DNA of 64,000 bases from Eximiradius sp. (GCA_937127445.1 CAKZLY010000014.1:67001-131000), one strand, 5' to 3'. Positions 17,908 through 26,667 are shown, numbered from the stretch's first letter. Numbers and translations are program-made. Notes: generated by a model not told the origin, from the sequence alone.

Positions 17908-20571
17908 TTATAATTTCATACCTATGCTAAAATATAAAACTGGTTCACCAAACACAATTTCACCATTTTCTCTGAAATAGAAACTTCTACCGACTGCGAA
18001 CCGGCCGGGACCCAGCGGTGTATCGAGCTCGAATGCAAGACCACCACCGTGCAAGAAATCCTTGAACGCAATTTCATCAGTTTGCAACCAAGCGTTTCCT
18101 AAATCATACCTTGCTGATAAATAAGTATCGAAATATATCTGGAATGGAAGTTTATAACGGGCTTCGAGCGATGCAGTAAAAATTTGCCGCCCGCGTTTGG
18201 TGTCTTCTCGCAATCCATAGAAACTTGATTGCCCGCCGAGCGAGAAAAATTCTGCCTGAGGAAGCGTTTTGTCTGCCGCACCGAACGAAAGTGCCGGACG
18301 AAAAGTAACGTTCTCAATTGTTAAATTATGATGGTAATAAAAATATGCTTTGGAGAAGCTTACAGATGGCTTGATTGCAATTGCCCCGGTTTCGAGATAA
18401 AGCTCGATACGCTGCCCATTGCGAGCAAGAAATGAGCGATCCTCGCTGTCGAATATTGTTGCCACTTTGATTGTGGATACATTTGAATATTCCGGCTTAG
18501 CAGAATTTTTTTCAAAAAAGCGTTGTTTCTCCAATCGATAACTAAAAGAAATTGTTCCGTTTTTGTCCAGCTGGCGACCGAAATTAGCAATGCCGCCGAA
18601 CCGTTCTATTGTGCTTTCGCCTGTTTTATTATATTTAAAGTGGTAAAGCGAAGTTTTTTGAAAACTATAATTATTAATATCTCTACTGGAATAATACATC
18701 GAAGCCGACAAAGAAAAATTAGTTTTGAAAATGCGAGGATTTTCGAGCAAGAATGCGTAATCCTGATTGCGAGTGCCAATTGTGGAGCGAGCCGATAAAC
18801 GAATCCCGGCATTGAACAAATTTTCTTGAATGGCGTCGATACCAATCTGACCATAGCGCTCGCTATCAACCTTCCCGCCAATGCGAAGTGTTTGAGTGCC
18901 ACCTTCTGTTACTTTTACGATAACAATTTTTTTTGCATTTTCTAAATTTTCCTCAATGTCAATTTCTACATTGGAGAAAAGTCCAGTTTTAACTAAATTA
19001 TTCCATCCTCGGACTAATTTCTCAGCATTAAGCACCTGTCCAACTTTGAATTTAAGTTCGCGCTGAATAAGAAAATCGCTTGTTTCTTCGTTCCCAATAA
19101 TTAAAATTTCGCCTATTGTGCCTTCGTCTATAGTGAAGAATAGGTTGCCATAACTATCTGCCCTCTCATTTGTAATAATCGCGTAAGAATATCCTTCGGA
19201 GCGGTATTTTTTCAGCAAATCTTCTTTTATGCGAGTAATTCCATTTGGAGAAAGTGGAATATTAGAATTATTCTGAGCATACTTATTTGCAAATTCTGCA
19301 ACATTTGGATTGTTTACACCATTTAAATTTAATGAAGTAAGCTGCGGAAACTTCTTCCCAACAAGATATACTGTATCACTCGAGATATCCAACTCTATTT
19401 GTTTATATTTATCTGTTTCGAGCAGTTTAATTATCAAGTCGTTGTATTCTTCGATGCTGTTTATCGATACTACTGTGTGTTTGATGAAATTTTCTTCGGT
19501 GCTATCGAAACTAATTGGAACTATTGCTTTACCTTTAAGCAAGTCAATCGAGAAATTCTGATGATATCGATTGATTCTTGAATAAAATTTGTAGCGAAAT
19601 TTTTGCTGAATTTTCTCTACCATATTTTCAGCAGCATAACGCCCAGCTCTAATAAGTGTATCTAAATTTGAAAAGTCAGTATTTTTGTGGCAATCTATAT
19701 TTGGAGTAATGATAAAATCGGCGTATTCTTTCTGCTTTCGGGTGAATTTATCCATCGAAATTGTAATCACCTGGTCGGCAATATTCCAGGGTGTGTTCAA
19801 ATCTTCCGAATTGAGTTTAGGAGAAACGGTATTGATTACGATAATCAAATCGGGCGAAAATTCGAGTGCTTGCTCGGCGGGAATATTTGCGAAAATACCA
19901 CCATCGACAAGTATTTGTCCGTTCGAACGAATTGGTGTGTATCGCAGTGGAACAGTTGCACTCGCACGTATCGCAGTTATAATATTGCCCGATTTTTGCG
20001 AAATTGACTCGCCCGAAACAATATCAGTTGCAACCGCTCGAAATGGAAATTTCAAATTGTCGAAATTGCCGTGCGGCTTATATAAACTATTCCAAAATAC
20101 TTTTTGTAACGTAATATTAAATTGGTCGCCAGCAGAAATTGCTTCGGGAACGATGAACTTGAAATTTTTGAAGCGAAAAGTAATAAGCGAGCGGTCTTCT
20201 ATTATCTTCTGGTCTAAAAATAGGTCAGTGCGATTGCTTTGCTCTTTGAGCGAAAAAATATCATTCCAATTGATTGAATTAATAAGCGAATCGAGTTCAA
20301 AAGGGGAATAGCCAGACGCCAGCAACCCGCCTATTATAGAACCAATGCTTGTTCCGATAATATAGTGGTAAGGAATTCGATTTTCTTCGAGCACTTCGAG
20401 CGAACCCACCTGCGACACACCACGAGCACCACCACCGCTTAGCACCAATGCAATTCGTGGGCTCATTTCATTAAGTGATGGATATGTTATTTTTATTATT
20501 TCGGCAAAAGCACCTGATTGAATAATCATAAAAAGTGTAAATGCGGTTAATATTTTTCTTATTTTGCTCAC
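17908..20571 (-). CDS. Patatin-like phospholipase fused to POTRA and Omp85 beta-barrel (type Vd secretion/PlpD-like)
   Basis: An 887-residue exported protein. After a signal peptide (ending near GAFA, residue 23) comes a patatin domain with oxyanion hole GGGARG (46-51), nucleophile Ser75 in GTSIG and the catalytic Asp223 in DGG. A linker is followed by a POTRA-like segment (roughly residues 480-570, GEILIIGNEETSDFLIQRELKFKVG) and then a C-terminal surface-antigen barrel. This order is that of type Vd autotransporters such as PlpD, lipid hydrolases displayed at the outer membrane. The start is GTG at 20571, directly abutting the acylphosphatase stop; the next ATG (residue 15) would destroy the signal. 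The last residue is Leu rather than the usual aromatic. Confidence 0.9.
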   Translation of the reverse strand: MSKIRKILTAFTLFMIIQSGAFAEIIKITYPSLNEMSPRIALVLSGGGARGVSQVGSLEVLEENRIPYHYIIGTSIGSIIGGLLASGYSPFELDSLINSINWNDIFSLKEQSNRTDLFLDQKIIEDRSLITFRFKNFKFIVPEAISAGDQFNITLQKVFWNSLYKPHGNFDNLKFPFRAVATDIVSGESISQKSGNIITAIRASATVPLRYTPIRSNGQILVDGGIFANIPAEQALEFSPDLIIVINTVSPKLNSEDLNTPWNIADQVITISMDKFTRKQKEYADFIITPNIDCHKNTDFSNLDTLIRAGRYAAENMVEKIQQKFRYKFYSRINRYHQNFSIDLLKGKAIVPISFDSTEENFIKHTVVSINSIEEYNDLIIKLLETDKYKQIELDISSDTVYLVGKKFPQLTSLNLNGVNNPNVAEFANKYAQNNSNIPLSPNGITRIKEDLLKKYRSEGYSYAIITNERADSYGNLFFTIDEGTIGEILIIGNEETSDFLIQRELKFKVGQVLNAEKLVRGWNNLVKTGLFSNVEIDIEENLENAKKIVIVKVTEGGTQTLRIGGKVDSERYGQIGIDAIQENLFNAGIRLSARSTIGTRNQDYAFLLENPRIFKTNFSLSASMYYSSRDINNYSFQKTSLYHFKYNKTGESTIERFGGIANFGRQLDKNGTISFSYRLEKQRFFEKNSAKPEYSNVSTIKVATIFDSEDRSFLARNGQRIELYLETGAIAIKPSVSFSKAYFYYHHNLTIENVTFRPALSFGAADKTLPQAEFFSLGGQSSFYGLREDTKRGRQIFTASLEARYKLPFQIYFDTYLSARYDLGNAWLQTDEIAFKDFLHGGGLAFELDTPLGPGRFAVGRSFYFRENGEIVFGEPVLYFSIGMKL

Positions 20572-20847
20572 TTAGCGAATTTCGAATGTTACAAAATTGT
20601 CCTCGCCAATGTAATCCTCGAAGATAACATTTTCAACTCTGCTGCGCGACGGTCCGTTTCGAAGCAGCGATTTCAGTTTATCTATGCTTGCGGGGTTGCC
20701 AATTGCAACACCTGAAACGGTTCCATCGTATTCATTGCGGACATAGCCGCGCAAGCCCAAAGCCATTGCGTTTCGTGCCACAAAATAGCGAAATCCAACG
20801 CCCTGTACCAATCCAAACACGGTAAATTTTATTTTTGCTGACACCAT
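20572..20847 (-). CDS. acyP: Acylphosphatase
   Basis: A 91-residue complete acylphosphatase, which hydrolyses the carboxyl-phosphate bond of small acyl phosphates. Signature 1 is GLVQGVGFRYFV (the catalytic Arg in GFR), and signature 2 is GYVRNEYDGTV with the catalytic Asn. It lies directly upstream of the patatin-barrel gene with no spacing, so the pair is translated from one message. No functional link between them is known to me. Confidence 0.95.
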   Translation of the reverse strand: MVSAKIKFTVFGLVQGVGFRYFVARNAMALGLRGYVRNEYDGTVSGVAIGNPASIDKLKSLLRNGPSRSRVENVIFEDYIGEDNFVTFEIR

Positions 20848-20917
20848 AATAGCCCTCGACGTTTCAACAACTTAATCCAAGGGAAACACTTCGAAATTGC
20901 TTAACTTACTTCTGTTA

Positions 20918-21955
20918 TTATTCTACAATATATTCCTCGCCGTGAATATCGCGGCGAACCTGAATATTGCCATCACCAAGAATATTGCGTAAATCTTCTT
21001 CCGCCGGTGGCAATACTTTATTATTATCCATATATTGTTTAAGTTCATCGTATGTGATTTGCTTGTATTTACCTTCTTCGGGGAAATATAAAGTAGAAAT
21101 CTGCTTGAAAATATCAACTTTTACAAGTTTTGCAAGACCTTCTTCTGTTTTAATGCGAGATTGTAGTTGTGGATAGTGCTTAAATGCTTCGCTGTATGTT
21201 TCAATTTCGTAAATAAGGCAACACTTTAATCTACCGCAGTAGCCGCTAAGTTTTGCAACATTGTTAGAAAGTTGCTGCAATCGGGCGTGTTCGAGTGTGA
21301 TATGATTAAAATCAGCCAGAAACGAAGTGCAGCAAAGGTTTAGCCCGCACGGACCGAAGCCTGCCCCCATACGTTTAGTTTCTTCGCGAGTGGAAATCTG
21401 ACGCAGCTCAATGCGAGTTTTGAAAACGCGCGCAAGTTCTTTAACAAGTTCACGAAAATCAATGCGTTGGGGTGCAGTGAAATAAATAGTTAAGCGTTGG
21501 TGGTCAAGTTGCCACTCAGCTTCGGTAACCTTCATATCTAGTTTAAATTGCTCAACAAGTTCACGAGTTTTTCTCACCACCGAAGGTTCTTCGGCAGTAT
21601 TTGTGAAGTAGCGTTCAAGGTCCTCGTCGCTTGCTTCGCGAACTACTTTGTATTTAATCGAACGTGCTTTGTGGCAACAGCGAACACGAGCTTTAGCCGA
21701 AGCACCAATATAGGTAACAATGCCTAAATCAACGCCATTTTCGGCTTCTACAACTATTTTATCGTCGGGCTGAATAGTATCGAAGCCCGTAGAAATATAA
21801 AAGCCACGCCTATTGCCTTTGAAAAGAACTTCTACAATATCCTCATTTGCAAGAATTTCTTGAATATTCTGAACGTTTTCGATGATTCTATTGTCGCCGT
21901 TTGTTCCGTTATTTGCGTGGTTATTCCCACTTTGATTTATCTCATTTAATTCCAT
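20918..21955 (-). CDS. ricT: PSP1-domain protein RicT (YaaT-like)
   Basis: A 345-residue PSP1-domain protein. The conserved cysteine pairs occur in CGLNLCCTSFL and GYCGRLKCCLIYE, characteristic of RicT/YaaT, which in Bacillus joins RicA and RicF in an Fe-S complex affecting RNase Y and phosphorelay signalling. No ricA or ricF homologue is near, and in this lineage the protein is known only as a conserved PSP1 protein, so the Bacillus role should not be carried over without proof. A GGAG Shine-Dalgarno lies 5 bases before the ATG. The gene starts at the edge of the candidate origin region. Confidence 0.88.
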   Translation of the reverse strand: MELNEINQSGNNHANNGTNGDNRIIENVQNIQEILANEDIVEVLFKGNRRGFYISTGFDTIQPDDKIVVEAENGVDLGIVTYIGASAKARVRCCHKARSIKYKVVREASDEDLERYFTNTAEEPSVVRKTRELVEQFKLDMKVTEAEWQLDHQRLTIYFTAPQRIDFRELVKELARVFKTRIELRQISTREETKRMGAGFGPCGLNLCCTSFLADFNHITLEHARLQQLSNNVAKLSGYCGRLKCCLIYEIETYSEAFKHYPQLQSRIKTEEGLAKLVKVDIFKQISTLYFPEEGKYKQITYDELKQYMDNNKVLPPAEEDLRNILGDGNIQVRRDIHGEEYIVE

Positions 21956-22183
21956 TAACTCTCCAGATAAAAATCTATATCTATATTAATTAAAATAAAT
22001 GAATAATTATTGAAAAAAATTAACTTTTAATATACAATTAAGTTTGTTAAAATGCAAATTTACAAAAAAATGAGATTATAAATGAAGGGATGAATTCGAA
22101 ATGATGTAAAGTCACACACAAATTGCAAAGGTTTGTTTATTTTATATCGCTACGAATTATCACGAAGTTTTTATTAAATCTTA

Positions 22184-22478
22184 TGTTGATAATTCTTCTA
22201 ATAATATTATTATATATTTATATATTCCTTTATTATTATTTATTATGTTTGTGGAAAAGTGTAAAAAAAATGCTTGACAAACATCTAAAACTATGAAATA
22301 ATTTGGATTAGAAAATTGAAAATTATTGATATGTGTGTATAAAACTATAGAATTTATTAACAAAATATTCACAAAAAATTGTCCTTATGTGAAAAAAATT
22401 ATTTGGACTAAATAAATTTGTGGAAAAGTTCGTTTTATTAACAGAAGAAAATGTAGATTGTTAAAAAATTGTTGATAA
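22184..22478. other. oriC: Candidate chromosomal replication origin (DnaA-box cluster, AT-rich)
   Basis: Within the 574-base gap between divergent ricT and rpiB lies a very AT-rich tract with a cluster of DnaA-box-like 9-mers (consensus TTATNCACA). A perfect one, TTATACACA, is on the minus strand at 22334-22342. Single-mismatch copies are at 22184-22192 and 22470-22478 (TGTTGATAA on plus), 22250-22258 and 22419-22427 (TGTGGAAAA on plus), 22354-22362 and 22435-22443 (TTATTAACA), and 22365-22373 (ATATTCACA). TTTGTGGAAAAGT repeats at 22248-22260 and 22417-22429. The stretch 22196-22246 is nearly pure A/T and could be the unwinding element. There is no dnaA next to it. Support comes from two parS sites 17 kb away; a GC-skew switch is needed to confirm. 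Confidence 0.6.
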
Positions 22479-22529
22479 TTTTATTAAAAAAAGTTATAAA
22501 AATTATAATAGTATAGGAATAAAGAATTT

Positions 22530-22970
22530 ATGAAAATAGCGATAGCATCAGACCACGCAGGATATAATTATAAAAAAGAATTATCAATATTCTTGAAAGA
22601 ATTAGAGCAACAAGTGCTGGATTTTGGGACTTTTTCGGAAGAAGCAGTTGATTATCCAGACTTTGCTTTTCCAGCAGCGGAAGCAGTTGCAGGAAACATT
22701 GCAGACTTCGGAATTTTGATTTGCGGAACAGGAGTTGGAATGGCAATAACAGCAAACAAAGTAGTAGGAATACGTGCGGCAAATTGCACATCTGTCGAAA
22801 TGGCAGAGATGGCACGCCGCCACAATAACGCAAATGTGCTCGCTCTTGGTGCAAGAATAACAGATTTATCGCTCGCAAAGGAAATTGTGAAAACTTTCCT
22901 CTTTACTGAATTTGAAGGCGGTCGCCATATGATTAGGATTGAGAAAATTCACTCAATTACAGGCAATTAA
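22530..22970 (+). CDS. rpiB: Ribose 5-phosphate isomerase B
   Basis: A 146-residue RpiB of the RpiB/LacAB family, interconverting ribose 5-phosphate and ribulose 5-phosphate. It opens with IAIASDHAGYNYK (substrate Asp-His) and has the active-site cysteine in CGTGVGMAITANK and the RRHNNANVLALGAR segment that binds phosphate. The stop codon is immediately followed by the bshB1 ATG, so the two are co-transcribed. The gene faces away from the AT-rich candidate origin. Confidence 0.95.
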   Translation: MKIAIASDHAGYNYKKELSIFLKELEQQVLDFGTFSEEAVDYPDFAFPAAEAVAGNIADFGILICGTGVGMAITANKVVGIRAANCTSVEMAEMARRHNNANVLALGARITDLSLAKEIVKTFLFTEFEGGRHMIRIEKIHSITGN

Positions 22971-23738
22971 ATGGAAACACGTATTATTTTCGAGGATACT
23001 GAAGTTAAAACAGTTGATTTGCTCGTTATTGACGCCCACCCGGACGATGCTGAAATTTCAGCAGGCGGGGCGATCGCCAAAATGACAGCTGCAAGCAAGA
23101 AAGTAGCGATTGTTGATTGCACTCGCGGAGAAATGGGCACCCGCGGCAATCCAGACTTGCGTCTGCAAGAATCGCTCGAAGCAACTAAAATTCTGAAAGT
23201 GTCGCACCGCATAAATTTAGGAATGATGGATGGCTTTATCGATGAAAGTCCAGAATCGCTCTATCGTGTGATTTCTATTATTCGTCGATTTAAACCACGA
23301 ATTGTTCTTACTCACCCTCCGTTCGAACGCCACCCCGACCACGAAGCTGTTCATCGTCTTGTGAGAAACGCTCTTTTCAAAAGCGGACTTACTAAAATTC
23401 ACACCGAATTCGAAGGAGAAGAACAAGAAATTTATCGAACTCGTAAAATTTTCTGCTTTATGCAAAGCTACCAGTTCGAGCGAAAACCCGATTTCTACGT
23501 TGATATTTCAGAGTTTCAGGATATTAAGATGAAGGCAATCGAAGCGTTTGCCTCACAAGTTTACGCTACGGGCAACGAAAACACAAACGAACCGCAAACT
23601 AAACTTTCTAGCCCGGAATTCAAAGAAGAACTTATTGCACGAGCCAAATACTTCGGAAGTCTTATAGGTGTTCATTATGCAGAAGCGTATTTGTCGGTGG
23701 AACCCGTAGGAGTTGGTTGCCTGAGCTACCTTGCTTAG
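22971..23738 (+). CDS. bshB1: Bacillithiol biosynthesis deacetylase BshB1
   Basis: A 255-residue zinc-dependent LmbE/PIG-L deacetylase. The zinc motif is AHPDDAE with a later HPDHEAVHR, and DCTRGEMGTRGNPDLR is typical of the BshB1 branch. It would remove acetyl from GlcNAc-malate in bacillithiol synthesis, pointing to bacillithiol as the low-molecular-weight thiol. BshA and BshC are not in the window. It starts directly after rpiB and its stop overlaps that of the convergent LD-carboxypeptidase. Confidence 0.88.
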   Translation: METRIIFEDTEVKTVDLLVIDAHPDDAEISAGGAIAKMTAASKKVAIVDCTRGEMGTRGNPDLRLQESLEATKILKVSHRINLGMMDGFIDESPESLYRVISIIRRFKPRIVLTHPPFERHPDHEAVHRLVRNALFKSGLTKIHTEFEGEEQEIYRTRKIFCFMQSYQFERKPDFYVDISEFQDIKMKAIEAFASQVYATGNENTNEPQTKLSSPEFKEELIARAKYFGSLIGVHYAEAYLSVEPVGVGCLSYLA

Positions 23739-24805
23739 CAGACAGCTTGTTCCAGCAGCGAAAAAGTCTTTGATTTTGTGTCAATTCGTGCTTTTATTCC
23801 AATGGGCAAAGTGATTTTGTTTGTGATATGCCCGAATGGAAATTCATAAACAAGCGGAACACCAAGTGGTTTGCAAATTTCGTTAATTACTTCGAAAATA
23901 GTTTTGCCACGGTTTGGGTAGAAAGATTTGCGAGTATGTAGATTTTTGAATTTGCCGAAAACAATTCCTTTGATATTTTTCATTTTACCGGCAAGGAGTA
24001 GTTGAGAGAGCATTCTATCGATTTCGTAGGCGTGTTCAGACACATCTTCCAGAAACAAAATAGCACCGTCAGTTTGAATTTCGTAAGGTGTTCCCATAGT
24101 GCTGGAAATAATTCGTAAATTGCCGCCCTGAATGACGCCTTCGGCTATTCCGTCGTTTATTACTTGCATCTCGTCAATCTTTGCAGAAAAAAGTTCGCCA
24201 ACGGTGAGAGTCTTTTTGAAACTGCTGAGCGAGAAATCATTCCAGCTGCTTACTGCCACGGGTCCGTGGAAAGCAACAAGCGAGCATTTTGCATAAATTG
24301 CATTAAGCAGAGCGGTAATATCGCTAAATCCTATAATGATTTTCGGATTTTTCTTTATTACGTTGTAGTCGAGCTTATCCAGAACACGCATAACGCCATA
24401 GCCGCCGCGAGCACACATTATTGCTGAAATCTCAGGACACTCAAAAAACTGCATAAGTTCATCTGCTCGTTCCTGATCGCTTGCTGCAAAATAATTATTA
24501 TCGTTTTTCTGGTTTTTGGCAATTCGCCCAATTTCAACAGTAAAGCCTTGTTTTTTCAGTATATTTACGGTATTCGATAAATTCCAGGCGCTTACAGGAC
24601 TTGCAGGTGAGGCAATTGCAATAAGCGAACCGCTTTTGAGAGCTGGTGGCAATATTATATTTCTTATTTGTTCATTGCCGTTAATTTTTTGTTCTAAACC
24701 TTTGAATGGTTCGAATTCAAGTGTTCGTGCTGTTAAATTGCTTGCCGCACCTAACGCAATAGCACCCGAAGCTAATTGCTTTATGAAATCACGTCTATTT
24801 TTCAT
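23735..24805 (-). CDS. LD-carboxypeptidase (S66 family), Tat-type signal
   Basis: A 356-residue S66 serine peptidase (MccF/LdcA-like). The nucleophile is in GFSDIT, the Glu in FLEDVSEHAYEIDR, and the His in FPFGHITNK, giving the family Ser-Glu-His triad; the N-terminal domain shows ARGGYGVMR. LdcA enzymes trim the terminal D-Ala from muropeptide tetrapeptides in recycling. The N-terminus is unusual for a usually cytoplasmic enzyme: RRDFIKQLASGAIALGAA looks like a Tat signal peptide, so this one is probably exported. Function could be murein trimming in the periplasm or peptide-antibiotic immunity. Confidence 0.87.
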   Translation of the reverse strand: MKNRRDFIKQLASGAIALGAASNLTARTLEFEPFKGLEQKINGNEQIRNIILPPALKSGSLIAIASPASPVSAWNLSNTVNILKKQGFTVEIGRIAKNQKNDNNYFAASDQERADELMQFFECPEISAIMCARGGYGVMRVLDKLDYNVIKKNPKIIIGFSDITALLNAIYAKCSLVAFHGPVAVSSWNDFSLSSFKKTLTVGELFSAKIDEMQVINDGIAEGVIQGGNLRIISSTMGTPYEIQTDGAILFLEDVSEHAYEIDRMLSQLLLAGKMKNIKGIVFGKFKNLHTRKSFYPNRGKTIFEVINEICKPLGVPLVYEFPFGHITNKITLPIGIKARIDTKSKTFSLLEQAVC

Positions 24806-24856
24806 TATACTACTTTATAAGTTCACTCAGATATTGTAAAAATCATACCAAAAATA

Positions 24857-25393
24857 TTAATTCTGTTTATTTAAAAAAAATTTTTTGTAAAAATAATCGA
24901 AAGAACGATTTTTATGGCAAGCTGCCTCAACAGAAAAATGTTTCAGCACTTCTTGCATAAAATCAATTCTCGACCGGTAGGTGCGAATGTAGTAAAGATT
25001 AAAATCTTCCTTCGTAATTGTGTTGGTTGCTGTAATTGGTTCAAGACCGAGCGAACGAGCAAATTCGTCGGTCATTCCCGCCAGATACCAGCTTTCTATC
25101 TCTTTTATTACTATCAGTATTTTTTCTATATCGACAAGTTCGAATTTGTGTTTGATTATTCGCTTCTTTTCGGAAACTGTTTCGACTTCGTCCATATCAG
25201 CAAGCATAATATAATCGAAATTCAAAGTATTAATGCTAAGAATAAACAAATCGACTTTCGATTTTTTCATCTGTGCGTATTGAATAATTTCGACATCGTC
25301 GTAAAGTTTTTTAAAGCAGTGCAGGAAAACCTTGCTGAAAAACAAGGCGTCGTCTGTTCCTTCGACAAATATATATAATTTACGCAGAGCCAT
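24857..25393 (-). CDS. TOPRIM-like protein of an ATPase-TOPRIM pair (DUF4276/RloB-like), putative defence effector
   Basis: A 178-residue protein with TOPRIM-type residues: a glutamate in IFVEGTDDALFF (E11), an acidic DxD in LADMDE (D66, D68), and a further KEIESWYLA (E100) resembling the IE-S/A-W-Y/F-L-A motif of DUF4276 and RloB-type proteins. Such proteins are nuclease-like partners of RecF/OLD-type ATPases. The ATG lies two bases after the ATPase stop, so the pair is one operon and the two proteins probably work as one complex. Comparable arrangements in known anti-phage systems include AbiL (RloA/RloB) and PARIS (AriA/AriB). The specific family is not certain, and the role in defence is inferred from architecture. 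Confidence 0.6.
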   Translation of the reverse strand: MALRKLYIFVEGTDDALFFSKVFLHCFKKLYDDVEIIQYAQMKKSKVDLFILSINTLNFDYIMLADMDEVETVSEKKRIIKHKFELVDIEKILIVIKEIESWYLAGMTDEFARSLGLEPITATNTITKEDFNLYYIRTYRSRIDFMQEVLKHFSVEAACHKNRSFDYFYKKFFLNKQN

Positions 25394-25395
25394 AA

Positions 25396-26667
25396 TTATT
25401 TAAGCAAGTTTTGAATGTAGAGTTCCTCTATTCCAATCTCATTTTGCAGGAAAGTTCTGATTTCGTCGCGTTCGTGAGGCTTAACGACAGAAGAAAAGCC
25501 TTGTTCGTCGCGCGAAACAAAGTGAATATTCTCTATTCCAGCGTATTTAACTATTTCGGGGTTGTGTGTGCTGAGTAAAATTTGCTTATGTTGCGAGCAT
25601 TCCTTCATCATTTCGATAACTTTCGAAATTAAATAAGGATGGATGCGTCGCGCGGGTTCTTCGAATATTACGAATTTTTTATGTTCGAAATACAAAACAA
25701 TTACGATTGCTATAATGAAGAGCGAACCGCTCGACATAAGAGAGGCAGGCAGAAACTTATCTTTGACGTAGGATTCTTTCACTTTCAGCTGCAAATATCT
25801 GTCTAAAAATTTATCAACTTCGAATTCTTCGATAAATGGCAAAAGATACTGCAACAAATTGAACAAAGTGCGAGCTTTTTCAGGATTGGAAAGTATGCGT
25901 TTAAGCACGATGGCAAGATTTTCTCCGTTTTCTTCGAGTTCGGCTTTGCCTGCGATTGAGGTTACGCTTTTGGGCTGGTTTGGGTCTAAATCGTAAATAG
26001 AAATATCGCCGATTGCTTTGCGGACGCTATCGGGGTGTGGCATATAATACTGATTTTCGATGAACAGTGTTTCGTTCAGCTTCGATTGTTCTGAATATGA
26101 ATTAATATCAAGATAAATGGATGGCAGCAAATCTTCTTTCGAAAGAGGGATTTCGCCGTCTTTTGTATAATCGATAGAGAAATTTCCGTTATTGTTCGAG
26201 ATTGTGAGTTCACTATGCCCGATAATATGTTCAGTGTTCGAGCTGTCGCGCATCAAAAAGAAGTCGAAATTCTGTTTCAGAACGTTATGGACAACGCGGT
26301 ATTGCTCGTTGTTGTCGAAAAATTCAAGTACAAACTCGTGTTCGAACCAGCTTGGCTTAATTCCTATTGTTCCGTGAGGCATCGTTTTGATTGGACGAAT
26401 TTTTTTGAATGGTTCAACTTCAATTTTCAGAGACATATATTTTTCGCTATTGCCCAAACTCAAATTACGTAAGTATTCCACTCCGCCTTGCATAGAAATA
26501 GCGTTGTCCAGGCCTGACTGCACAATATCGCGAAGGAAACGAAATATTGAGATTAAGTTCGATTTTCCAGCCGAGTTTGGGCCAATCATCACATTGAACT
26601 TCCCCAGCTCTAATTTGAGCTCCTTGAAACTTTTGAAGTTGGTAAGTTCAATTTTCTTAATAATCAT
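25396..26667 (-). CDS. RecF/OLD-like AAA ATPase (AAA_21/COG4637-like), partner of TOPRIM protein
   Basis: A 423-residue ABC-type ATPase without a membrane domain. It begins IKKIELTNFKSFKEL and has Walker A GPNSAGKS (29-36), a signature region LMSSGSLFIIAIVIVLYFEH, Walker B FVIFEEP (332-338) followed by the D-loop-like RRIHP, and the switch His in STHNPE (366-371). The middle is a variable insertion without recognised domains. ATPases of this kind pair with TOPRIM nucleases in OLD, Gabija, PARIS and AbiL systems; here the TOPRIM partner is encoded two bases downstream. It starts exactly next to the S41 protease stop on the same strand, so transcription may be shared. Confidence 0.75.
   Translation of the reverse strand: MIIKKIELTNFKSFKELKLELGKFNVMIGPNSAGKSNLISIFRFLRDIVQSGLDNAISMQGGVEYLRNLSLGNSEKYMSLKIEVEPFKKIRPIKTMPHGTIGIKPSWFEHEFVLEFFDNNEQYRVVHNVLKQNFDFFLMRDSSNTEHIIGHSELTISNNNGNFSIDYTKDGEIPLSKEDLLPSIYLDINSYSEQSKLNETLFIENQYYMPHPDSVRKAIGDISIYDLDPNQPKSVTSIAGKAELEENGENLAIVLKRILSNPEKARTLFNLLQYLLPFIEEFEVDKFLDRYLQLKVKESYVKDKFLPASLMSSGSLFIIAIVIVLYFEHKKFVIFEEPARRIHPYLISKVIEMMKECSQHKQILLSTHNPEIVKYAGIENIHFVSRDEQGFSSVVKPHERDEIRTFLQNEIGIEELYIQNLLK

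Noticed and set aside
22181-22372. 63-codon open frame in the origin-like gap
   Set aside because: Composition is AT-driven (mostly I, N, L, Y), it has no Shine-Dalgarno, and it overlaps the DnaA-box cluster.
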